Positions 35,012 through 47,943 of a stretch of 64,000 bases of DNA are shown piece by piece; positions within the stretch are counted from its first letter, which is position 1, and each line of letters begins with the position of its first letter. Below the pieces are notes generated by a model that saw only the letters and a list, made by a program, of their open reading frames with translations, was not told where the DNA came from and did no database searches. This DNA is from Arthrobotrys musiformis. Lineage: Eukaryota > Ascomycota > Orbiliomycetes > Orbiliales > Orbiliaceae. The DNA lies in assembly GCA_036971715.1 (NCBI GenBank), contig JAVHJL010000001.1:2728001-2792000 (forward strand). The letters run 5' to 3'. The translations under genes were made by a program, and so were the position numbers.

Positions 35012-36920
35012 CACGGAACCTCGTTCCACCTCTTCCCAGGCTGTGCAAACAGAAGCCAGCTCTCCGGTTACTGCCACTGCTGCTCCCGTCGTGGCTGCCA
35101 CTGCTGTGTCTGCCACACCCGCTGGCGCCCAAAACCAGGTCTCATCTTCCTCCGCTCAGACCTCAACTGCTACCCAGACCCCAGCCACCTCTGCATCGGC
35201 TCCTGTAGTCGCCCAGTCCGCCATCGCTGGCGCTTCATCTAATGATAACCAACATGGTAATCTCATCTGCCAATGGGGCTCTTGTCGAGAAATCTTTGAG
35301 AATCCCGATGAGCTTTATGTAAGAATGAATCTCCCCCGCTATATATTACATATACAACCCCACAACCTCTCCGAAAATCTCTAACAAAAAATTACCCTCC
35401 TGCAGACCCACCTTTGCGACGTCCATGTGGGTCGAAAGTCAACCAACAACCTTTGTTTGCAGTGCCACTGGGGGACCTGCAGGACCACTACCGTCAAAAG
35501 GGATCATATAACTTCCCACATCCGGGTCCACGTCCCTCTTAAACCTCACAAATGCGAAATCTGCAGCAAATCCTTCAAGAGACCACAGGACCTTAAGAAG
35601 CATATCAAAACTCATGCAGACGACTCCGTTTTGATCCGAAGTCCCGAACCAGATCCGAATCGCCGTAACCCAGGTGGCCGAGGTCTCCAACAAGCACCAC
35701 ATTATGCTGCCGTTCCCCAGCAGTATGTCCAGACCTCAGTCGCGCCGGCATACGGTCTCAACGGCTACTACCCTCAACCGACAGCTTATGCAACCCCCGC
35801 CGGCACCGGCTTCTACACTGGTAGCGGTCATACCCATGATCCCCTCCAAGGCTTGCCTCGTAAGAGAGCCGCCTTTGATGCTGAGATGTCGCAGTTCGTG
35901 GACGATGTGAAACGCCACAAGTATGGCCCTAGCTATACTCCCGAAGTCGCCCACCGCCTTGCTAGTCTTCACAGTTTGGCGAGCAGCGTGGCCATCGAGT
36001 CCGCGGCTGCAACGGCTCATCACCTCGACTACCACCCAGCTCCGATCGCCACTGTCTCCGCGGCTCACGGACCGCATTTCCACTACCAGCTACCCACACC
36101 CGGGCCTATGGTACACACCATGCATAAGAAGGCCGATCTCCTCGAGGCTGATAACTTCCTTACCCAGCTGTCAAGCAGCCTCTATGAAAGCCCGGCGGCG
36201 GCGGCAGCTTCGGGAATTTCTCAGCCCGGTGTCCATTACACCGCCACAGGCGTCCCTCCCTACAATAGAACGCCATCTCTACCCCCGCCAAGCCCGCACA
36301 CTTCCTCAGGACACCCGACTCCTTCAGTCCACCATAATAGCCCAACCCCTGTTCTCACTCCCCCAACATCATACACGTCCCACTCGCCAGCTTCGACTCA
36401 TATGTCAAGTCTATCTACGGGTGTAAGCTATCCAAATCTTCCCGCTCACACGACAACGGGAGATACTCTCCCGAGCGTGACAGCATCCACGCTCGCAGCA
36501 TCATTTGATGCCGACCAAAGACGGCGTTACAGCGTCGGAGTTCTTCAGAAAGCGCCTCCACCGCAAGATGCGATGGAAATTGACTCCGAGGAACAAGGTC
36601 AACGGGAAGTATCTGAGGGATCTAGCGGCCGCAACAGCGCCAGGTCTAGCATTGATGTCTCCATGATCGATCCAAGCTTGGAAGACCATACACCATCAGC
36701 CACACCCCAGATAAGCAAGTCCTCTAAGCCCGAAGAGATTCTCCCGCGTGCCGAGGCCTTCAACTTTATCAAGAAGTTGCGCGAAGAGATCCAGGCCGTA
36801 TTGCAGAAGATGAAAGATGATTCCGAGGATGTAGAGTTGAAGGATGAACCCGATCGTGAATCTCCTCTTTCATACCCTCAGTTACCAACTCAGGCATCAT
36901 CTGTTGAAGCATCTGCGTAA
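35004..36920 (+). CDS. pacC: PacC/Rim101 pH-response transcription factor
   Basis: The zinc-finger regulator that activates alkaline genes and represses acid genes after proteolysis through the Pal/Rim pathway. Exons 35004-35318 and 35406-36920 give 609 aa. The three C2H2 fingers are present: CQWGSC...H..H, CHWGTCRTTTVKRDHITSH and CEICSKSFKRPQDLKKHIKTH, with the intervening VGRKSTNN typical of PacC. Two YPxL motifs (YPNL 447-450, YPQL 595-598) flank the box RRRYSVGVLQ at about 477-486. In Aspergillus such motifs bind PalA and the box is where signalling cleavage occurs. The start is the first ATG in the frame. It is overlapped by an upstream ORF. The Ala/Thr-rich N terminus is typical. Confidence 0.95.
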
Positions 36921-37123
36921 TGTTCCCTTCTTTTTCTTGCAGCTTTTTTTTTTTTTTTTTTTTCTTTCCATCCTTTCCTTTCCTTTCCTTTGCCATCGCT
37001 TCGTTCCACGCTAGCTTTTGAACGCATTTCGAATCCCTGCTATTGAAAATATCCCATGTTAATTACTCTTTTCTTTCCTTGTTCTTCTGCCCTGTTGCGT
37101 TTACGGAGTTCAGCTTTCACACC

Positions 37124-37191
<68 letters not shown>

Positions 37192-37888
37192 ACCCAAAAA
37201 TGAGAATGAATACAGGTCAAAAAAGCCAGCGAGTTACAGGGGGGAACGAGGATGGAATTGTGTGACGACTCCTCACCCCTGTATGTATATTTTCCCCCTT
37301 TGTTCTTTACAAGCTTTATGCTACTTTTCGAAACGAAGTAAACCCATCCGTATAACACTTTAATTATCGGTGCATGATATAACTGTCTCGTGAAGCGGAA
37401 TACGCATGATATGATCTGATCTGATATGATTGATATTGGTTTGCGGACGTGTTACAGAAGTTGAGTGGTTTCCAACCGCCAAGTATTCGGCCTCCTCTCC
37501 CAAGCTCCACCACAAAAACAAAAATCTCCCTCCTCCCTTTCCCATCCACATATGTTCCTCCTGCTTCGCTCCCATCAGCATACATCCCACACCTGTCGCA
37601 ATCTGTCGCTGCCGTCGACACATCCAGCGGGATCCTTCCGATTTTCCCCATCAGTTGCGCCGGCGAAGCTAAGATACCGAGCTTCTGAAGCCTCGAATCA
37701 CTATCCGCCACCACCACCAACGGCCCTGTCAACAAGAGCGCCCCACTCAAGACCCGCTTGACTTTGACCCAATCCTCCTTACCACCCTTCCTCACGACAC
37801 CTTACGGACCCAGACACGCTCCCGGAGTGCATTTCTACGCATCGATTTATACGTATCTCAACTATCGTTCCCTTAAATATCGTTCGCA
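36921..37888. other. pacC 3' region and EB1 upstream region
   Basis: About 970 bases. It holds a T-run at 36943-36963, a long (CT)n run at 37126-37186 in the likely pacC 3' UTR, and GATCTGATATGAT repeats around 37405-37435. No gene is recognised. Confidence 0.5.
37126..37186. repeat. (CT)n dinucleotide repeat
   Basis: About 28 CT units in tandem, about 210 bases after the pacC stop codon, probably in its 3' UTR. Confidence 0.95.
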
Positions 37889-38952
37889 ATGGGAGAGTCA
37901 AGGTATTGGTTTCGATGCAATCTACCTCTCACCCGAGTTCAAAGCCATAGCTAACCAACTCCACCTCCCTTAGGCAAGAACTCTTAAACTGGCTAAACGC
38001 CCTATTGCAACTCAACTTAACGAAGGTTGAGCAATGTGGAACTGGGTATGCGGGTTTCCTCCCCGCTGTTTTCACATGGATCCCATGAATTGACCACCAC
38101 CCCATAATAGAGCTGCTTTCTGCCAAATCATGGATTCCATCTATGGTTCGTCCACCGACGCGCTTGCTACCAAAAAAAAGGGGGGATTCTGACGGATAAT
38201 CACTAGGCAATATCCCTATGGCAAGGGTTAAATTCAATGTTAACACAGAATATGCCTATCTCCAGAATTTCAAAATTCTCACGAGTATGTTTCGGGTTGT
38301 AACCTAGAGTGCGAAAAGTACTACTACTGCGAGCGAGCTAACGAAACCTGCCTTTTCTAATCTAAAGATACATTCTCGGCCCATGGAATCGATCGCCCGG
38401 TTCCAGTTCAGAGTTTGGTCAAATGCAAAATGCAGGACAACCTAGAGTTTCTACAATGGATGAAACGATACTGGGACGCCAATTTTCCCGGTACGGAATA
38501 CGATGCAGTAGCACGACGGAAGGGCCAGGGTGTGGCCGCCTCGGTTCCCGCCACACGTTCCACAGCCGCACCGAAAGCGCGAGGTACGACTCCCCAGGTT
38601 ACTGGGCAAAGAACCAGAACCCCATTAGGTGGTGCATCCACGACCGCTCTTCAAGCCGAGGTTTCAACCTTGAAGGAGAGTGTTGCTGGACTCGAGCGCG
38701 AGCGCGACTTTTACTTCAGCAAACTGCGCGATATCGAGCTGTTGCTACAAGAGTCCCAAGAAGACCCAGCCGAAGATAAAGGCGCCGTCATAAAGAGAGT
38801 CCAAGAGATTCTCTACTCGACAGAAGTAAGTGTATACTATGATCGTTCAGAAAGATGAAGTTATTGGTAGTATATTCTAACCATTGTCTCAACAGGACGG
38901 GTTTGAGATACCAGAGGAAGAACAAGGTGGCCACGATGATGAGACCTTTTAA
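37889..38952 (+). CDS. EB1-family microtubule plus-end protein (Mal3/Bim1)
   Basis: Tracks growing microtubule ends and recruits other tip proteins. Exons 37889-37902, 37974-38045, 38111-38145, 38207-38284, 38368-38825 and 38896-38952 give 237 aa. The first exon holds only 14 bases (MGESR), then RQELLNWLNALLQL begins the calponin-homology domain, with FCQIMDSIYGNIPMARVKFN and NFKILTSNTFSAHGIDRPVPV. The coiled coil with the EB homology motif is at about 160-220 (LERERDFYFSKLRDIE). The tail is acidic and ends DDETF, close to the EEY/F end that binds CAP-Gly domains. The tiny first exon was chosen since its split Arg codon restores the family N terminus. Confidence 0.92.
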
Positions 38953-39288
38953 TTACATTTAGGATAAAACTTCTATTCTGTGCTCAAGAGAGTCCTCCCC
39001 CTTTCCCCCCCAATGCCATAAACCGTAGAATAAAGTCATTTGAACCCCACACCCACCCATTCCTTCGATCCTGGAAAAGAAAACATCGCTACGTCAATTT
39101 CCCATCTCAGAATGCGCTTTTCTTACAAATTATAGCTTGGTTTGCGGTGCACGTTCCAGCCGTGCAGCAGACAAAAGTACCTCTACAGTAGCCTGATGCC
39201 ATTCACCAATTAACCTAATAGCACTCTCACGGTCATAGAATTAATTGTATCAAGATCCATAGTAACCTCTTGTATGCGACCCGACCTC
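38953..39288. terminator. Convergent intergenic, EB1 and J-domain gene 3' ends
   Basis: About 340 bases between converging genes. AATAAA-like sequence is near 39030 (gaataaagtc), after the EB1 stop. Nothing else is seen. Confidence 0.4.
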
Positions 39289-41017
39289 TCAAAAATCAAA
39301 GCCGCCATTAGAAAAACGACCCCCATGGGAATGACCGCCACCCCCAAATCCGCCAAAGGGGCTTGCACCCGGTGCTCCTCCAAAGTGGAAACCTCCTCCG
39401 CCCCCTCCTAGAAGTAAGAACATCGGTTAGATCTATGCGCTCCCGATGTTTCTTAGCATGAGTGGATAGTTTAGATAGCTTACCCATGGCCGCAAACAGC
39501 ACGCTGGGATCGATCCCTCCACCCATGCCACCACCGAACATCTCGTTGGGGTCCGGCTCAATATCGAGACCTCGGTCGTAGCGATCCCGTTTGTGCATAT
39601 CTGATAAGGTCTCGTACGCTTCGCCGATGTCTTTGAATTTTGCATCAGCATTCGGGTTGTCCGGGTTTTTGTCCGGGTGCCATTTGATCGCCATCTGCCG
39701 GTAGGCCTTCTTGATCTGCTGCTCATTTGCGTCTTTCTCAATACCCAATATTTTATAGTAGTCCTTTCGTAGCGACTTTTTCAGCTCGAGCTCAGCTTGT
39801 CGTATCTCCTTTGGAAGCGTGCCATCTTGCGGATTCGATTCGTAGAGCCCCTTAAGTTCCCGAACAGCCTCCTCCCATTTACCAGCTTGGCCGAGAACCT
39901 TTGCCCGCGTCCTCCTCGCTTTTGTGTACGTAGGGTCGAGTTTAAGTGCGGCGTCACAATCAGATATGGCGTCGTCATAACATTTCAGCTATATGAAAAA
40001 TCAAATCTTAGCATCCTATATGTCCCATTTGTAAGTGGCAAGAGAATAAATGCATACTTTCGCAAGCGTCATGGCTCGGTTTTGGTAAATCTTCGCGTTT
40101 GTCCCCTTGTTCTCCGGATCGACACCAAGGGCTTCGGAATATAATAGCCTTGCATTTTCAAAATCACCTTTCTTGAAGGCTTCGTTGCCCATCTCCTTCT
40201 TCTTGTCAAGCTCCTTTGCCCGCTTCAAATATACCCTTGCATCCTTGAAGTCGGGATCACATCGCAGTGCTTCTTGGAAGTGTTGGGCAGCTTTGGCATT
40301 CTCCCCTTGTGCATATAGAATTCTACCGCGCATCACCAGTGCATCGGGATCTTTTGAATTCTGTCTTAGAAGGGACATTACAACGTTTTGCGCCTCGCCG
40401 AGGCTGTTGACATTGCCAATTTTGAGATTCCCTTCTGCACGCATTAAACGCCACTTTTTCGGAACTTCAGCTCCGTTCCCTAGCATCCGTTCGGCACGGT
40501 CTAGAGCATACAGGGTCATTGAACCGCTTCCGCTTGATAATGATGATTCGGCGCTCTGGATATGTGACAGCATCTGTTGCGGAATGCTTCTATCCGAGGC
40601 CGATATTCCCTTGGGCGCCTGTCCGTTCCGGGACGACGAGTAGGTATCTAAAAGTTCGAGTGCTTCTTTCGGCCGACCCATCGATGTCAGGATTCTCGAC
40701 ATTCGGAGCAAAGTTTTGTCCACACCTGGCTGCAGGCGATTTGCCTCCTTACAATCCTCCAAAGCCATTCGGTAGTCGCCATTGGACATAAAAGCAGCTG
40801 CTCTGTTGTTGAAGTATGTTGCATTTAACGGGTCCGCTGAGATCGCTCTTGTGTACTCCGATATGGCGGAGGTATAATTTTTCTTTTTGAAAAAATCATT
40901 TCCAAGATCCTTACAAGCCTCAGGGTCAACGGTCCCTACTTCCCCGGCTTGGTTGTCTCTTGGGGCAACCCCAGTATCGAGATCCATCGGTATCGGATCA
41001 ACAGGCGATTTGTCCAT
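39289..41017 (-). CDS. TPR and J-domain co-chaperone (DNAJC7 type)
   Basis: A cytosolic Hsp70/Hsp90 co-chaperone like human DNAJC7. Exons 40058-41017, 39484-39988 and 39289-39407 give 527 aa. TPR repeats cover most of residues 35-370 (e.g. CKDLGNDFFKKKNYTSAISEY, KEMGNEAFKKGDFENARLLY). The J domain spans about 396-465, with KDYYKILGIEKDANEQQ and the HPD loop at 424-426. A Gly/Phe-rich tail follows (GGGGGFHFGGAPGASPFGG) and ends in FDF. The start MDKSPVDP is the only ATG before the first TPR in the frame. The last exon carries most of the Gly-rich tail. Confidence 0.93.
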
Positions 41018-42442
41018 GGCTCTTCACAAAAAGAGTAGGACTAACCCAAGGAACAAAATCGAGACAGCCCTTCACCTAACTACCAGCCAGAGGCAGGTCC
41101 TAGGAGAATATAGTAAATTGGCGAGAAATGTGTGGAAATAGAGACAAGCGATATACCACGGAGATATAAGGTTGGCTGTTGTATTTGAAACTAGCTAGTC
41201 GTGGTTGCTTCCGGCGTTTGGCGGTTACCTTTTTCTTTGTCTTGCTCGTCTCTCTTCTCTCTCTCTCTCTCTCTTTTTTTTTTTTTTTTTTTTCTTCCGT
41301 GTCCAACCTTGCTACTAGGATGGTTCCTCCGTCTCGCAGTAGAATGCCGGACTCTTCGTGGAAGTGCGGGATGTATGATTTGGTTTGAGAGAGGATATCG
41401 ATCGTGTGAGTTGATAGCCGTCCAAGCTAGGAAGTGAAGGGAAAGAAGAGAAATGGAAGGGGAGGGGAGGAAGAGCACAATCGGTGGGTTAAACTGTACT
41501 CTCGGCCGGCCGTATGGATGTTGAGGTCGGAGTATACACTTTCTTGGGTTCTTTGGGGGGGGGATCCGTGCAAGGTTAGGAAAATTATGGACGGTGTTCT
41601 TCACGTTACGATGCCATTCAATTGTGGGTTTGGGTTTGGGACAGACGAGGTTCGAGAAGCTTCCACCGACCAAACGTACTCAATCAAGTACCTACAACTC
41701 CGACTACCCTGGATCTGTATACAAGACACTTGAGCATATTACTCGGTAGAAGCATCTATTATATTAATCCCATTAATTGCCTAACTTTGGTCCTGGTATG
41801 TACAATATCCAATATACAACGTGCAATTTAGTACAACATAGCAACCCGATTATATAAAATAACATAAGAAGAAAAAAACATAAAAACATAAAAAATATGT
41901 ATATCAAGACATAGAAAACCTCCTAAAAAAAACACTCCCAATGCAATGATCCTAGAACGAAGAGAGAAACGAGAACAGCTTGAACCAAAAACAATAAAAA
42001 AGGAATCAGAGCTCCTGTAATGCTATGCTTTTTTGATCTTTTCCTCTCCCTCTCCCACCCGCGCCCATAAACGACAATAGAAAGGGTCGAGACCGAGATG
42101 CAATCGAAACGAATCGAATCGGACAGAGATATAAATACGGATGCAATGATCATGAATGAAAACGACAACGACAACACCATGCTGAAAGGTTAGATTTTGA
42201 TTAGAGCAAAAAACAGAAATGCAGCGTCCGTTCAACGATTAGCGATAATCTACAGTAACCCCATAAATGAAAATGAAATAAAAGGATGAAAGATGAAATG
42301 AAAAAAAAAAAAAAAAAAAAAGGAAATTGAAATTGAAATAAATAAAACGCCGAGTTAAATGCTGGATCCGAGGAACTCGTAAAGGAAATATGAATGAAGA
42401 TTAAATGTTGCATCTGCTTTACTCGCCCGGGTTCCGTTGTAA
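41018..42442. other. Intergenic: J-domain gene promoter and Rua1_C gene 3' end
   Basis: About 1.4 kb. It holds a CT run followed by a T run at 41254-41294, an A-rich stretch around 41870-42000 and an A-run at 42299-42320. No exon is recognised. The A-rich part is probably the 3' flank of the Rua1_C gene. Confidence 0.45.
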
Positions 42443-44289
42443 TTAGACACTATCAGAAGATCTAGCGGTTCCCGGACGAGAATCCCTTATTCGGCGCTTT
42501 GGAGTGCCTTTGATTTTGGGGGCTTGGTGGACATGACACTTGTACGCATGTCTAAACCATGTTGTGCCCTTCTTTTTGTTGCTTACGAGGCTGATCCATT
42601 CATGGCAAGAGTGACAAAGCCCCTCCCACACATCCGGGTTGCCATCTACACGGCGGACGTCTTGTGGTTCCATAAACGCCTGGCCAGTCGCAGCGCTGAT
42701 ACCATGCGTAAAAGACTTGTCGTACCAAAAAGCTGAATTTTTCAAGACGAGCCACCTCCCGGGTTTACAAATACCGCACCATCCTTCCCGTTTATTCCCA
42801 TGATTGCGAACCCACTTTGGGGTATACAAGTCGCCTTCGAATCGAAGTTCTTGCTCATGAGGTTTCATATCGGGGTCCTCCGGGTTCATATCTTCCTCTG
42901 GTGGGTCTAGCTGTTCCTCGGATAACGCAGCATATAAATCCGGTGGGCTACACATGTCGCCATAGTGATAGTGCGGATCACTGTTCGACTGCAGCATACG
43001 TAGATATGCTTGCTGCCCAGCAGGGAAAGGGTGGTCGACTTGCGATTCCAGAAGCGGACGAGCAGGTAAAAAGGTCGGTGGTACGCGGTTGGCATGGAAC
43101 ATTGGGTGGCTATATTGCGGGTAGAGCAATGCATCGGATTCGCAATGACCTGGTGAGCATTCGTTCAGAGTGTGCAATATTCCAGCTTCTGACATATTCG
43201 TTCCATTGGCCAGCTCGAGGGTGGACGCTATCGACGTTACAAGGTTCCCATAACCGCCAAATGGGCTGCTGCCCGGGAGGTTCATGCCTGTAGACCACCT
43301 TTTGTTTCGGCCCTCCATGGAATATGGTGTAAGTCGAGAGTTCTGTCGTGGAGATGGGGAGGCCTTCCCCCTGCTGGGTACTCGGACAAGGTCTGTCATG
43401 TTCCGAGGAGAGGGGAGCGGGGATGGGTTGGCAGTTGAAGCACAAGAATGGGCCGATGTTCCTACACGCCCGCCAAATTGGTCACCGAAGGACAGATTGT
43501 TGTTGCTGCTGCTGTCTTGCGAGGACAAGATATTGTCATATGGGATGACATCGGCCGAGATGGATGTTGACGCATCTGAGAGCCTTCTCGACAGGGAGGT
43601 CGTCAAACTATTACCGTCACAGTCTGATACAGGCTGTGGGTAGGAGAATTTGGGGTGAAGGTAGATGCTCTGGGTGTCAAGGTCCTCATTCGCAGGGAAG
43701 TCAGTAATCAAGGGTTCTGGGTCTACACCACGAACAATTATCCCATCTTGCGAGACAGGCCAAAATGCAACTAACAGAATTTGTCAATACGTATTAATAC
43801 TGGGCCAATGAATTTTCAGGGTGGCAAGGCAAAGCAAAATAAGGCTGAGGGATTCATACCATCGTAAGACTGTGCTGGTGGTTGGCCTGGGGTAGATGGG
43901 ATTGCATCAGCTCGAGATTGATAGCAACCAGTTGGCCATAGCTGGTGAGGGCCACCAAATGGAGACCCGCCGGCGTTGAGATTGAGAATGGAAGATTTGG
44001 TCAACCCTTCATGAGGGTGGTGGCGTGGGGCGTGGTGACCAGGTTGTTGCCAATGAGGCTCTTCGTTTATTTGTTGACCTGCTTCGAAATATGATTTGTT
44101 CGGGAGACCTCTCAAGGTGGCATTTGCATCAAACGGGCTGTTCGATGAAGTTCTGTCGTATATGCTATTTGAGGAAGAGGTGCAGTCGCTAGAGGGAGTA
44201 AGTAAGGGTTCGGTCGTCAAGCAAAGTGAGGTACGAGTGTTGGTTACTTACGAGTATGATGAATCGTCCATCTCAAATGGAGAATACAT
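42443..44289 (-). CDS. Rua1_C-domain putative transcription regulator
   Basis: Exons 44252-44289, 43860-44188 and 42443-43770 give 564 aa. The first 380 residues are low-complexity (Ser, Pro, Asn, Gln) with no known fold. The last about 150 residues match the Rua1 C-terminal domain: GDLYTPKWVRNHGNKREGWC, PGRWLVLKNSAFWYDKSF, NPDVWEGLCHSCHEWI and KGTTWFRHAYKCH. Several Cys/His pairs could bind zinc. Rua1 in Ustilago activates the ustilagic acid cluster. The role of this ascomycete relative is unknown, and no biosynthesis cluster is next to it. A 38-nt first exon (MYSPFEMDDSSYS) was chosen because its split codon joins the frame. Confidence 0.88.
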
Positions 44290-46067
44290 GGTTGGGTATA
44301 GAGACTTATATATAATATAATATTGTAGTTTTTTATTCGAGGTTCGAGGTCTGAACGAGTGTCACAAGCAAGCAAGCCTGGCTAGCAGTTTGTGAAACTC
44401 CTCGGGTGTGTCGTTATACCTGTGTGTTTATGAATGAATGAATGAATGAATGAAATGGATGAATGGATAGATCAATGGAAGCTTTTGATTAAATGTCGGT
44501 GGTAAAGATCGAATCAGTTTGTATGAGGGGACTTAAGTCGTGAAGGTAATTATAAAGGGCGGTGCAGCAGTGTCGCATGTAGTAAGGTATAGAATAGAAT
44601 AGAATAGAATTAAAGGAAGGAAAGAAGTAAAGAAAAGAAAGAAAGAAAGAAGAAGAAGGAGAAGAATGTATTTTATCAAAAGTATATATATAAAAAGTAA
44701 TGATAATAAAAAAAAAGGAATAAAGAGAGGGAGGGAAGGAGCGGGAGGCCGGGAGGATGGGGGGATATATATAAGTCAGTGGGTAGTATAGTATGATATT
44801 GGATTCAATTGGATTCGCAACTCGAGGACCGGATGGGATTAAATTCAAAAGAAAAGAGAAAAGAAATTCATTAACCGAGAACGTGCGAACGAAGTCGGAG
44901 AGAGCTCGAGTGGTATACTTCTATAAGTGAGTTTTGACTGACTGTGGATGATAGATGATGGTGGTGGTGTTATGATGGGGATGATGGTGATAATGTACTA
45001 TATATATTCACATCATCAATCTTGTCGAGATCTCGCAAGCCAGAGCCAAAGCCAGCGCCAACGAAACGGCCCCTGTAACAGGCGTCCACCCACACGCACG
45101 CACACACACACTCACACAGAACAATAGTACCGACTTGGTTATGGAAAGAAAAGAAAACATGGATTGATTATACCCAGTCGGTTATAAAAAAGAATAAAAC
45201 ATATTCAGACCTACTCAGACCTACCTAATTAACTTACCCTTCTTGGTGTTAACCTGTGTGGATGTTTGCATGTATGTTCTATATCCTCAATTCCGTCTGT
45301 ATGTGTCTAAACCCAGCATGGTCACAGTACGGAGACCAATAACTACATATGTACATTACATTATCATTCTCTTCCTCTTCCTCTTCCTCTCCTATCCGTT
45401 CTTTCTTTCTTTCTTTCTTTCTTTCCTTTCTTTTTCCTTTCTTTTCTTTTTATTGGGGGGGGACTTCACCTTTCTTCTTTCATCCCATCGTCTCATCACA
45501 TCACCTTGATCTTGTCGCCTCATTGCATCGTCATCTGCCTTCACCAAAAATTAGAAAACAGGAAGGGAAGATCTTCATTCTAACCGTTTTGTTTGAGCTG
45601 CAAGGGACAAGATCAAGGGCATCGATCATCAGGTACTCACATACACGCCCGTCTAACTGTGCCGAACAGAAATAAAAATAAAATAAATAAAAATAAAAAT
45701 AAGGGTAAACATAAAAATAAAACGATTACCGGAAACCAAAAACACACACACACACACACATCCACTCACACATATGTATGTGTGTACATACATGCGCGTA
45801 TGCAAACATCCTTTCTCCCAAGGATGGATTTGAGGGAGAGGAAGGGGAGGGTTTGAGGTCTGGTGAAGAGGGAGGTAAAAATAGCTTTCGCCAAACTAGC
45901 TAGCCGACGACTTTGTTTCATGATGCCCAAACAAGCCAGCAACAAAGGCCTCGCGCAAGTACTATCCTTGCTGTATTCCTGATTGGGGCACACAACTTCC
46001 CTGATTGGGCCGCTTGCATGATGTATAACCTACCTGCACTGGTCCTTGCTGATGGGGGAAGATTTCT

Positions 46068-46112
46068 TTTATTTTTTTATTTTTTTATTTTTTTATTTTT
46101 TTATTTTTTTAA
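46068..46112. repeat. (TTTTTTTA)n tandem repeat
   Basis: Five units of seven T and one A in tandem, followed by more T-rich DNA to about 46150. No coding value. Confidence 0.9.
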
Positions 46113-46517
46113 TTCCCAATTTTTTCAATTTTTCAATTTTTTTTTTTTGTTTTCAAGTCAGCGGTACCCCCCCAAAAGAAAAGAGAGAGAGAGAGAGAGA
46201 GAGAGCCGATTCTTTTTTAGGAAACTGTCAACCTCAAACACCATCGGTCTCGCGGATAGGACAGGACAGGACAGAACGGAGCAAGTACAGGATCCCGAGA
46301 TGGGGGGTGGGATGAGATAGGCCTGCCTGGGGGAATCCACTACGGTTAAAGATAAGATCAAAGTAATTGATTAATTGATTGGTTGGTCGATTGCATTGCA
46401 TTGTCCAAACCATCGTTCGATGTTCGATGTTCGATGTTCGGTGTCCGCGTCCTGTACCGACTGCCCTGTACTATCCTGTGTCCGGCCTGGCGAAAACGCC
46501 AAGACATGTCAAAAAAG

Positions 46518-46760
46518 CTATCCGTCGTCATGCTCATCGATTGTTTCTTCCAATCCCGGTGTAGGCGCTTCCCTAAGTGGTTCGCTATCCATATCAATTT
46601 CCCCCGGGTTTGCCAATTGCCCAAGATAAGCTGATCCACAACCAACCAACGTTGGATTGCATGCCCCTTCGGGTATTCTTCCAGAGCCCTCCCAAGTTCT
46701 TCTAAAATTAAATAAAATTGAAGCCCAGAATGTATCCTCACGCGCTTGGGGGGGAGCTAG
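46518..46760 (-). other. Weak coding-like fragment, not recognised
   Basis: On the minus strand, an acceptor-like ATTTTAG near 46705 is followed by an open frame to a stop at 46518. It reads PEGACNPTLVGCGSAYLG, then GEIDMDSEPLREAPTPGLEE and an acidic end. The composition is less random than the frames around it. No upstream exon or family was recognised, so this may be a small gene's last exon, a gene relic or chance. Confidence 0.2.
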
Positions 46761-47943
46761 AAAGGAGGGAGGCCACTTGGTCCGACATATATGACATAGC
46801 AACTTCTGTGATTGCCAGCGCAAGCGACTGCAAACGCCCCTGGATTGGTTGTATATGTGGGCAGAGACGGTTTTCGGGATTTCATAACCGTCGCCCAACA
46901 TTCGATACTTCCTACCTGTACTTGCCCCGAGGCATACGTAAGTGAAAGAAGTCCCGTACTTTACTTGCTTACCTACCTACCTACTACCCAGGCACTGAAA
47001 TCAACTCGCCTGGTATACATACTCGCAACATGTTGACATATATGAAGGGTCGATGTGTACTTAATAATAGCTGTAACAACAGTTGCGGCGCCTACTGCAG
47101 TCCCCTTATGAATTTTAAGCACGGGCACAGATAAAAGGTACCTACTTACTCATCTGCTCATACGCATGTAGCTACTGAGATGCCAGGTATTTTGGCCTGT
47201 GTAAGTGCCGCCACTTACACATTGCGCATGCATACACCTTCGTCTGATTCCGGGTCGCGCACATCCAACTGACACCTCGCTTGTTGATTACTTACTTTTC
47301 CCACCTCGCCTGGCGTGGTGGCCTGCTAAAAAACCTACTTAGCCTTAGTCCCTAGCTCTCATGGCTCAGTTAGGGACCTCCGTCATGGCAGCCTGGAGTG
47401 CATAGGTCGTCTTGGACAAGCTCTCCCTAAAAGTACCCCGATCTTTCCACGATCACTACCAAATGCCCTTTTTTGGTTTTTGAAGGCTCCAGGAATGCCA
47501 ACACCTCCCTCATTTGGCAGCTCTGCTGTTGTCTGCAATCGACCGCACCAAAGGTATAACAACTCCCTTCATTTCGCAACTGTTATACCAGTATACTTGC
47601 ACACGTTCACTCATACACACTCATACACGCTCATACACACTCCCACACACACACGAGGGCGCGAGGGTGATTTGGGGGGGGGGGGGTCGTACCTCATCAC
47701 GCAAACCACCAATAGAAGAATAAGAAGGAGAAGAAGAATCTGCATGGCCAACTATAGTTAAATCATGTATCCGAACAATTACATATGGAACGCCAATCTA
47801 TCTTATATAATCCAACAAAACCTGTGACCTAAACCATAGTGTTCCCGATCATACCTGAGTTTCTCGGTACCATATTTCGGGAGGGTTTGAAACAGTCTAA
47901 CCCTGTCGACTCACGAGGCGACGGAGCAGTACATGTAATACTA

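Larger units (their letters stand above)
44290..47943. other. Long repeat-rich intergenic region
   Basis: About 3.7 kb without a supported gene. It has (ATGA)n at 44425-44455, AATAG and GAAA runs at 44585-44660, CACA runs near 45095-45120 and 45745-45765, a pyrimidine tract at 45365-45455, AAATA repeats at 45670-45722, (TTTTTTTA)n at 46068-46112, GA at 46180-46206, and a run of about 13 G near 47674-47687. The left end is probably the Rua1_C promoter and the right end the terminator of the Sip3-like gene. An unexplained frame at 46518-46760 is listed separately. Confidence 0.5.

Noticed and set aside
36943..36963. T-run after pacC as a Rho-independent terminator
   Set aside because: Such terminators are bacterial; in this eukaryotic context it is part of the 3' UTR.
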